DNA of 26,773 nt from DATLRC01 sp035534895 (GTDB taxonomy: Bacteria > Patescibacteriota > Saccharimonadia > Saccharimonadales > UBA4665). The position numbers were made by a program, and so were the translations under genes. The DNA lies in NCBI GenBank assembly GCA_035534895.1, contig DATLRC010000019.1, positions 1-26,773 of the forward strand. Direction: 5' to 3'. How positions within the stretch are numbered: the stretch's first letter is position 1; each line of letters starts with the position of its first letter. Shown piece after piece: positions 21,441-26,773 of this stretch. The notes below the pieces were generated by a model. That model was not told the origin of the DNA, did no database searches, and was given only the letters and a program-made list of their open reading frames with translations.

Positions 21441-22901
21441 ATGAACAGCTTTTACGTAACAACGTCTATCCCCTATGTCAACGGTGAGCCACACCTAGGT
21501 CATGCTATGGAATTTGTGATGGCAGACGTACTTGCTCGCCGTGCCCGGCAGCAGGGCAAGACGGTTATTTTTAGTACTGGTACCGATGAACACGGTGGTA
21601 AGATCGCCGAAAAAGCAGCTGAACTGAAGCTTGAACCACAAATCTTTGCCGACCAAATGACCACTCGTTTCAGCGACCTAGCTCGAGATTTAGAGATTAG
21701 CAACAATCGATTTATTCGGACAACTGATCCTGGCCACCAACAGCGAGCTCAGCTGATCTGGAAGGCATTAGCATCTGACATTTATAAGTCGAAATATGTT
21801 GGCTGGTACTGCACTGGAGATGAGGCTTTTTTCACTGAAGTCGAGGTTAAGGCCAACAAAGGTGTTTGCCCAAATCATAACCGTCCCTATGAAAAAATCG
21901 AGGAGGAAAATTATTTCTTCAAATTATCTAAATATAACGATCAAATTCGACAGGCAATTGAGACCGGCAGTTTCTCCGTTGTGCCCGAGAGCCGTAAAAA
22001 TGAAATTCTAGCTGTTTTGAAGACTGGCCTGGAAGATATCAGTATTTCTCGCCCAAAAGATAAAATTGGCTGGGGTATACCTGTCCCTGGCGACAAGAGC
22101 CAGGGTATCTATGTCTGGTTTGAAGCGCTGATGAACTATATAACTGTGCTGGGTTATCCTGAACACGATGATTTTAAACATTTTTGGCCAGCAGATGTCC
22201 AAATTATAGGAAAGGACATAATTCGTTTTCATGCCGCTATCTGGCCGGCTATTTTGCTGGCGCTTAATCTACCGTTGCCCAAAATGCTCTATGTCCACGG
22301 CTTTATTAACATTGACGGTAAAAAAATGAGCAAAAGCTTAGACAATTATGTGTCACCAAACACGGTTCTATCCAAATACGGAGCAGATGCTTTCAGGTAC
22401 TATCTGCTACGCCATATTCCTAGCTATGATGATGGTGACTTTAGCTGGGAAACGTTTGAGGCTGCTTATAACAACGAACTAGCCAATGAATTGGGTAATG
22501 CCGTTCAACGAACAGCAGTCATGATCCAAAAATACCAAAATGGCTTAATTGGTGACATTCCACCGTCGGAACACGATATGGCACAATATGAAGTAGCACT
22601 TGATGCTTGTAGATTTGACCAAGCTCTAAATGAAGTCTGGGCCCAAGTCCGTGGCCTTAATCAATATATTGACGCCGAAAAACCTTGGGAAATAGCTAGT
22701 AGTAAAGACGAAGAGCATTTACGAGAAGTTCTGGCTTATCAAGTCAGCTCGCTGCTTGAAATAGCCGATCTGCTTGAACCCCTTATGCCCTTGACTACTG
22801 ATCGGATACGTAAAGTCTTTAGTGAAGGTATTATTAGGCCAATTGAGGGAACATTATTCCCTAAACACGAAAACGAAGAGCCGGCTACCCTAAAAAGCTA
22901 G
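21441..22901 (+). CDS. metG: Methionyl-tRNA synthetase
   Basis: It charges tRNA-Met with methionine for initiation and elongation. It is a class I synthetase of 486 aa. The HIGH-type motif is HLGH (18-21) in PYVNGEPHLGHA. STGTDEHGGK follows, then WYCTGDEAFF, IIGKDIIRFHAAIWPA, and the KMSKS loop in GKKMSKSLDN (about 294-298). An anticodon-binding helical domain occupies the last 130 residues. There is no C-terminal EMAP/Trbp111-like domain, giving the short form. The ATG at 21441 lacks a ribosome-binding site and may be read from a very short leader. The next gene starts 2 nt after its stop. Confidence 0.96.
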   Translation: MNSFYVTTSIPYVNGEPHLGHAMEFVMADVLARRARQQGKTVIFSTGTDEHGGKIAEKAAELKLEPQIFADQMTTRFSDLARDLEISNNRFIRTTDPGHQQRAQLIWKALASDIYKSKYVGWYCTGDEAFFTEVEVKANKGVCPNHNRPYEKIEEENYFFKLSKYNDQIRQAIETGSFSVVPESRKNEILAVLKTGLEDISISRPKDKIGWGIPVPGDKSQGIYVWFEALMNYITVLGYPEHDDFKHFWPADVQIIGKDIIRFHAAIWPAILLALNLPLPKMLYVHGFINIDGKKMSKSLDNYVSPNTVLSKYGADAFRYYLLRHIPSYDDGDFSWETFEAAYNNELANELGNAVQRTAVMIQKYQNGLIGDIPPSEHDMAQYEVALDACRFDQALNEVWAQVRGLNQYIDAEKPWEIASSKDEEHLREVLAYQVSSLLEIADLLEPLMPLTTDRIRKVFSEGIIRPIEGTLFPKHENEEPATLKS

Positions 22902-22903
22902 AT

Positions 22904-23719
22904 ATGGAGCTAGTCGACACTCACTGCCATATTCAATCAGTCGAAGCCGATAGTGGCGAAGGTCAAACTTTAAAAACATGGCAAAAAGCGACTAATCTAA
23001 GCCTAAAGGCTGTTCTTAAGAACGCCCATAGTGCGGGGATCAAACGGATGATTTGTGTTGGCTGCAACCTTGCTGATAGCCAACAAGCTGTTAATTTTGC
23101 CCTAGCTCATCCAAGTTGCTGGGCAGCAGTTGGCATTCATCCACACGAGGCACGACATTATCTTAACCTAGCCAAACCAAAGCTAGACGAATTTAAAAAA
23201 CTGTTGTCACAGCCAAAAACGGTAGCTATCGGAGAGTGTGGCCTAGATTATTATTATCAACATTCTTTGCCAGCAGATCAGGCCCAGGTTTTAAGATTCC
23301 AAATAGAACTCGCCAAAGAGCATAACTTGCCACTTATTTTTCATGTCAGAGCGGCTTATGATGATTTTTGGCCTATCTTTGATCAATTTAGCGGTCTATC
23401 AGGGGTTCTTCACAGTTTTACTGATTCAGCTGCCAATATGCAACAGGCCCTAAAGCGAGGACTTTATATAGGGGTCAACGGCATAGCTACTTTTACTAAA
23501 GACCAGGCCCAACTAAATGTCTATAAAACTATTCCAATCGACAAATTAGTTCTAGAAACCGATGCTCCCTTCTTGACACCTACCCCTTATCGTGGTAATA
23601 TCAATGAGCCAAAAAACGTGGGTGTCATTGCTAAGTTTCTAGCTGACTTGCGCTGTCAAAGCCTTGAAGAAATAGCGGCAGAAACGACCAAGAATGCCCG
23701 TCGACTGTTTGGTTTTTAA
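22904..23719 (+). CDS. tatD: TatD-family metal-dependent DNase
   Basis: A TIM-barrel amidohydrolase-like nuclease (271 aa). The metal ligands are visible: DTHCH (His7, His9), the Glu of AIGECGLDYYY, the His of LIFHVR, the His of VLHSFT, and the Asp of LETDAPFLTP. PYRGNINEP is a typical TatD segment. It follows metG by 2 nt, an arrangement also common in other bacteria. Members act as 3'-5' exonucleases on DNA and RNA in repair; the substrate here is inferred. A family-unusual insert of about 20 residues lies after the HCH motif (about 12-30). Confidence 0.94.
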   Translation: MELVDTHCHIQSVEADSGEGQTLKTWQKATNLSLKAVLKNAHSAGIKRMICVGCNLADSQQAVNFALAHPSCWAAVGIHPHEARHYLNLAKPKLDEFKKLLSQPKTVAIGECGLDYYYQHSLPADQAQVLRFQIELAKEHNLPLIFHVRAAYDDFWPIFDQFSGLSGVLHSFTDSAANMQQALKRGLYIGVNGIATFTKDQAQLNVYKTIPIDKLVLETDAPFLTPTPYRGNINEPKNVGVIAKFLADLRCQSLEEIAAETTKNARRLFGF

Positions 23720-23733
23720 GACAAGAGGTCATA

Positions 23734-24036
23734 ATGCACGATTCACTCCAACCACAAGTTAAATCATCACACGAGCAACTTCAAGATACTGGAGCAGATT
23801 ATTTGGGTGTAGTCAGCCAAGCCCTGGAGATACTTGAGGGCTTTTTCCCAGATAGTTTAGCTGAGGCTCCTCAGCCATCCAACCAACCCGAGCAGGCTAA
23901 TACGGATACCGTCTTAGAAGTTGGGACAAATGCTCTTAATCTCGCCGAACAACGTCAACCTGATACCGAAGCTCTAGAACGGATCCAACTAGCTCAACAA
24001 GCAGCTAAGGAGGCTTATGATGAGCTTGCTGCCTAA
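23734..24036 (+). CDS. Small acidic protein, function unknown
   Basis: A 100-aa acidic, Gln- and Ala-rich soluble protein with an AGAGGT ribosome-binding site before the ATG. The N-terminal half has a predicted helix (ADYLGVVSQALEILEGFF), the middle is Pro/Gln/Asn-rich, and the C-terminus is helical (TEALERIQLAQQAAKEAYDE). It overlaps the next gene by 17 nt, and both sit 14 nt or less from tatD in one operon. No family is recognised. Confidence 0.75.
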   Translation: MHDSLQPQVKSSHEQLQDTGADYLGVVSQALEILEGFFPDSLAEAPQPSNQPEQANTDTVLEVGTNALNLAEQRQPDTEALERIQLAQQAAKEAYDELAA

Positions 24037-24379
24037 AATCATCTCAGGCAAACGAGCTGAGCAACGTCGAGCCGAACTCTATCGTTCAGTAATTCGTAAG
24101 TACGCCAAAAAAGGTGGTCAGCTTTTTGGTTCAATCCCCGAAGGACATCATCGACAATTTTTCTGTTTAGACACGCACACATGGGTTTGGCATGAAGAAT
24201 GGCTGGACCAGACAGGAAAACGCCAAATAGTTACCACTCGTTATGATGTCCGTCCGAACTTTGTTTTGAAGTCCCAGGGGGGTAATAGTTACCAACGAGT
24301 AGGCATAGAAGAGCTGCGTAATCTTTACCAAGCAGCTAGACTTTATTACTTCCAAATCAGATCTGATTTTCAATTTTAA
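24020..24379 (+). CDS. Conserved-looking hypothetical protein
   Basis: A 119-aa basic protein. The N-terminus is a charged helix (KRAEQRRAELYRSVIRKYAK). A compact domain follows with RQFFCLDTHTWVWHEEW, TTRYDVRPNFVLKSQGG and LRNLYQAARLYYF. The Trp/Tyr-rich pattern looks like a folded beta domain. ATG 24020 is chosen over the adjacent ATG 24017 because GGAGG (24009-24013) is then 6 nt away. I have the impression that proteins of this type occur across Saccharibacteria, but cannot verify it here. Function unknown. Confidence 0.8.
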   Translation: MSLLPKIISGKRAEQRRAELYRSVIRKYAKKGGQLFGSIPEGHHRQFFCLDTHTWVWHEEWLDQTGKRQIVTTRYDVRPNFVLKSQGGNSYQRVGIEELRNLYQAARLYYFQIRSDFQF

Positions 24380-24420
24380 GCGACTGCTCAACAACTTTTT
24401 TACTATATCCTAATATTTAG

Positions 24421-25569
24421 ATGCCCCAACAACTGATTTACCTGGATCATGCCGCAGCTACACCAATCGACGCAGCTGTTCTAAAAATAATGCAACCCTA
24501 TTTCAGGGAACATTTTTTTAATCCTTCAGCTAATTATTTACCGGCTGCTTCTGTCCGGCAGGATTTAAATGTCGCCAGACGTAAGGTGGCTCATTGGTTA
24601 GGAGCCCGCAACAATGAAATTGTATTTACAGCCGGTGGCACTGAAGCTAACAACCTGGCGATTCACGGAGTTATGCGTTGTTACCCAGGGGCCAAGCTAG
24701 TATTTAGTGCTATTGAACATGAATCAGTTCGTCTACCGGCAACGGAATATAAGTCTCGGCTGGCAACAGTTACTCCAGGTGGACTGATTGACCTAAAAAA
24801 CCTCGAAAAAATAATTGACGACCGGACACTCCTAGTCAGTATTATGTACGCCAATAACGAAATAGGTACCATTGAGCCCATAAAAGACATCAGCCAGCTG
24901 ATTACTAAAATTCGTCTCAGGCGTCAACTCAAAGGCATTACCCTACCACTTTATCTTCATACTGATGCCTGTCAGGCGGCTAACAATCTAAGTCTCCAAA
25001 CATCTAGTCTGGGTGTTGATCTTATGACTCTCAATGGTGGCAAAATATATGGTCCCAAACAAAGTGGTTGTCTTTATGTTCGCTCAGGTGTTCAGATCAA
25101 ACCCTTGCTCACTGGTGGGGGCCAAGAACATGGCTTGAGATCAGGCACTGAAAACGTTGCCCAAATAATCGGCTTCGCAGAAGCGCTGGAAGTTGCTCAA
25201 AAAAACCGCCACTCTGAGACTAAACGTCTAGCCAATCTCCAAGAGCAATTTGTTCAGTACTTAAAAGTATCTATACCAACTGCACTTATCAATGGAACAC
25301 TCAAAAAGCGTCTGCCAAGTAACCTTCACTTGACTCTGCCCGGAAAAGATAACGAACGGGTACTAATTGGACTTGAACAAGCCGGTATTCTTGCTGCTGC
25401 CGGATCTGCTTGCAGTGCCAGCAATGCTCAGCCATCACATGTTTTGAAGGCCATAGGTCTAAGCGATAAAGACGCACAGTCGTCTATCCGCTTCTCGCTC
25501 GGCAGATCAACAACAGATCAACACATAAAACAGGCCGTAAGTGCTCTAACTCGTCTTAACCAGTTGTAG
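24421..25569 (+). CDS. Cysteine desulfurase (IscS/NifS family)
   Basis: A PLP enzyme that removes sulfur from cysteine as a persulfide for tRNA thiolation or Fe-S assembly. The 382 aa include YLDHAAATPIDAAVL at the N-terminus, FTAGGTEANNLAI, IEHESVRLPA, MYANNEIGTIEPI, HTDACQAA, the PLP lysine in LNGGKIYGPKQSG (about residue 207), GGGQEHGLRSGTENVAQIIG, and the catalytic Cys loop SACSASNAQPSH (about 329). No IscU, MnmA or ThiI gene is next to it; the following DNA is interrupted by an insertion sequence. The ATG at 24421 has no ribosome-binding site but TAATAT lies 4-10 nt upstream. IscS or NifS subgroup cannot be decided. Confidence 0.93.
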   Translation: MPQQLIYLDHAAATPIDAAVLKIMQPYFREHFFNPSANYLPAASVRQDLNVARRKVAHWLGARNNEIVFTAGGTEANNLAIHGVMRCYPGAKLVFSAIEHESVRLPATEYKSRLATVTPGGLIDLKNLEKIIDDRTLLVSIMYANNEIGTIEPIKDISQLITKIRLRRQLKGITLPLYLHTDACQAANNLSLQTSSLGVDLMTLNGGKIYGPKQSGCLYVRSGVQIKPLLTGGGQEHGLRSGTENVAQIIGFAEALEVAQKNRHSETKRLANLQEQFVQYLKVSIPTALINGTLKKRLPSNLHLTLPGKDNERVLIGLEQAGILAAAGSACSASNAQPSHVLKAIGLSDKDAQSSIRFSLGRSTTDQHIKQAVSALTRLNQL

Positions 25570-25651
25570 TCAAAAATAACGAACTTAATAGGAGAATCGT
25601 TTTATCACTCGAGCAATCTGTATCGGGCTTTGTTTTACAAGGGCCGGATAC
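25570..25651 (+). other. Possible truncated gene start between the cysteine desulfurase gene and the insertion sequence
   Basis: A TAGGAG ribosome-binding-site-like sequence at about 25590 is not followed by a normal start codon, although two frames stay open into the insertion sequence. The insertion may have separated a downstream gene from its start. No product is identifiable. Confidence 0.2.
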
Positions 25652-25702
25652 TGCCGGTACTCAAATAGATCGTAGACACTTCCGACTTGTAGAATAGGTT
25701 TG
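25652..25702 (+). repeat. Left terminal inverted repeat of the insertion sequence
   Basis: Starting TGCCGGTACTCA and continuing to GAATAG near 25697, this matches the reverse complement of 26725-26773 at about three quarters of positions in the 25669-25697 core, with one-base indels. The outer limit is uncertain. Confidence 0.5.
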
Positions 25703-25735
25703 TAACTAACTAAATCTACAAAGGAGGACAATAAT

Positions 25736-26761
25736 ATGTCTAACCGTGTCGGATCGTCTACGATCTATTCAACAATACTACCAAATAATGCTGCTTGGGC
25801 TAAGGTAAGAAACGTACAACTATCTAGAGAGGCTAAGTTTAGACTCCGGGTCATAGAGCATTATCTGCTAATAACCAAGAACGTTAACTTAACCTGCCGT
25901 CACTATGCCATTACTCGTAGCTACTTCTACAAATGGTACAAGAGGTTCAATCCTAGGAATCTAGATAGCCTAGAAGACTTAAGCCGTAGGCCTAAACGTC
26001 TTAGGCCTACTACCTACAACTATGATCTAGTGAAGCTAGTGAGAAAACTTAGAACCGCCTACCCAAGGTACTCTTCTAAGAAGCTAGCAGTTATTCTTAA
26101 ACGAGACTTCAGTATTAGCTACAGTGCGGCCACTATTGGCCGCATCATTAAGAAGTTTAGTCTCTACTTCTCTAAGGTTATTAGGGTTAACAAAAACAGA
26201 AGATCTGCTATTAAGGCCTGGGTAGTCCGTAAACCAAAAGATCTAGCTGCACAACACCCAAGACAAGTAATAGAGTTCGACATGAAGCATATCTACGTTT
26301 TAAGTCGTAGGTACTATGGTTTTGTTGCCGTAGACCCATACACTAAACAGGCCGTAGTACATGTAGCCACAAGACCATCATCCTACCAGGCTAAATTAGC
26401 CCTCGAGAAAGTACTAGATATCTTTGGTAAAGATATCTGTATCCTCAACGACAATGGTTCTGAGAACTTTGGTAAGGCCTTAGCCTATTTAAGAGACCAA
26501 AACATAACTCAATACTTTGCTAGACCTAGAACGCCTAAAGACAAACCACATGTTGAAAACCTCATCGGTAAGTTACAGCAAGAATGCCTCGATGAACATG
26601 GCGATGCGAACAACTTAGAAGAACTACAAGAGCAGATTACTGAATGGGTCAATGATTACCATTTCTTCAGACCTCATCAATCCCTAAACTACCAGACTCC
26701 CCAGGAGTTTTGTGATACCCTAGACATAACTATTCCACGAGCCAGACTGTCCACGATGTAG
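25736..26761 (+). CDS. DDE (integrase-core) transposase
   Basis: This cuts and joins the insertion-sequence ends. The 341 aa have an N-terminal helix-turn-helix (about 28-75, AITRSYFYKWYKRF), a second HTH-like region (about 95-140), and an RNase-H-fold catalytic core (about 175-330). The catalytic triad is visible: Asp in VIEFDMKHIYV, Asp in CILNDNGSENFG, and Glu in KPHVENLIGKLQQE. WVNDYHFFRPHQSLNYQTP closes the core, as in the IS481/IS3 superfamily. A strong AAAGGAGG site precedes the ATG. It is a single-frame gene without the programmed -1 frameshift of IS3, which favours IS481. It appears intact. Confidence 0.9.
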   Translation: MSNRVGSSTIYSTILPNNAAWAKVRNVQLSREAKFRLRVIEHYLLITKNVNLTCRHYAITRSYFYKWYKRFNPRNLDSLEDLSRRPKRLRPTTYNYDLVKLVRKLRTAYPRYSSKKLAVILKRDFSISYSAATIGRIIKKFSLYFSKVIRVNKNRRSAIKAWVVRKPKDLAAQHPRQVIEFDMKHIYVLSRRYYGFVAVDPYTKQAVVHVATRPSSYQAKLALEKVLDIFGKDICILNDNGSENFGKALAYLRDQNITQYFARPRTPKDKPHVENLIGKLQQECLDEHGDANNLEELQEQITEWVNDYHFFRPHQSLNYQTPQEFCDTLDITIPRARLSTM

Positions 26762-26773
26762 TGAGTAAGTGCA
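26725..26773 (-). repeat. Right terminal inverted repeat of the insertion sequence
   Basis: This is the reverse-complement partner of 25652-25702. It overlaps the last 37 bases of the transposase gene and reaches the window edge. Confidence 0.5.

Larger units (their letters stand above)
25652..26773 (+). mobile_element. Insertion sequence with rve-type DDE transposase (IS481/IS3-like)
   Basis: A single transposase gene is framed by imperfect inverted ends beginning TGC and sharing TACTCA, ATCGT, GACA and GAATAG blocks. The right end coincides with the window edge, so the true terminus and any target-site duplication cannot be confirmed. Its codon use (many TAG-ending Leu/Arg codons such as CTA and AGA/AGG) differs from the neighbouring chromosomal genes. 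Confidence 0.7.

Noticed and set aside
1..26773. CRISPR arrays and rRNA genes
   Set aside because: No regularly spaced repeats and no rRNA-like sequence were seen on either strand.

Overview
The window looks like a chromosomal segment of a Patescibacteria (CPR) genome, most probably a Saccharibacteria-type organism. This is an inference from gene content and protein style: a compact glycolytic pyk-pgk-tpi cluster, a short MetRS, small lineage-type hypothetical proteins, an Rpf/YabE-like wall protein, and CPR-style element proteins. No 16S or database search was possible. The housekeeping genes read cleanly with TGA as a stop, so the recoded UGA-glycine code of Absconditabacteria/Gracilibacteria is not supported.

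Bases 1 to about 9461 are an integrated mobile element. It begins with the 3' part of a VirD4/TraG-like (HerA-superfamily) ATPase. A complete diversity-generating retroelement (DGR) follows on the minus strand: a surface protein gene (654 aa) whose last 115 bp are the variable region (VR), a DGR reverse transcriptase (363 aa), a 115-bp template repeat (TR), and an avd-like gene interrupted by an in-frame TGA. By hand alignment TR and VR differ at 16 positions, and all 16 are adenines in the TR coding strand. Next come about 1 kb of mostly non-coding DNA with gene remnants, a replication-relaxation protein gene (minus), an AT-rich control region, a 52-aa protein gene and a large serine recombinase gene. 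The recombinase gene runs into the 3' half of a tRNA-Glu gene on the opposite strand, the likely integration site. A 19-bp palindrome over the DGR target promoter shares the word GTATACTAAT with the recombinase-operon promoter.

From about 9462 to 25569 the DNA is core chromosome, almost all on the plus strand: tRNA-Glu promoter, pyk, pgk, tpi, a Pro/Lys/Glu-rich membrane protein, a PcrA/UvrD helicase, a DUF348-G5 wall-lytic protein, rsmA, a MarR regulator, tmRNA (19047-19444) with promoter and terminator, an RRM RNA-binding protein, a GH37 trehalase, metG, tatD, two small hypotheticals and a cysteine desulfurase. Several genes have an extended -10 box (TGnTAnAAT) or a -10 ending exactly 6 nt before the start codon, which suggests leaderless transcripts.

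The last 1.1 kb (about 25652-26773) is an insertion sequence with an rve-type DDE transposase and imperfect terminal inverted repeats, inserted just downstream of the cysteine desulfurase gene.

The most interesting system is the DGR carried on a tRNA-integrated, transfer-type element. It would let the cell, or the element, diversify the tip of a membrane-anchored, collagen-stalked adhesin, a plausible tool for an episymbiotic organism that must bind host surfaces.
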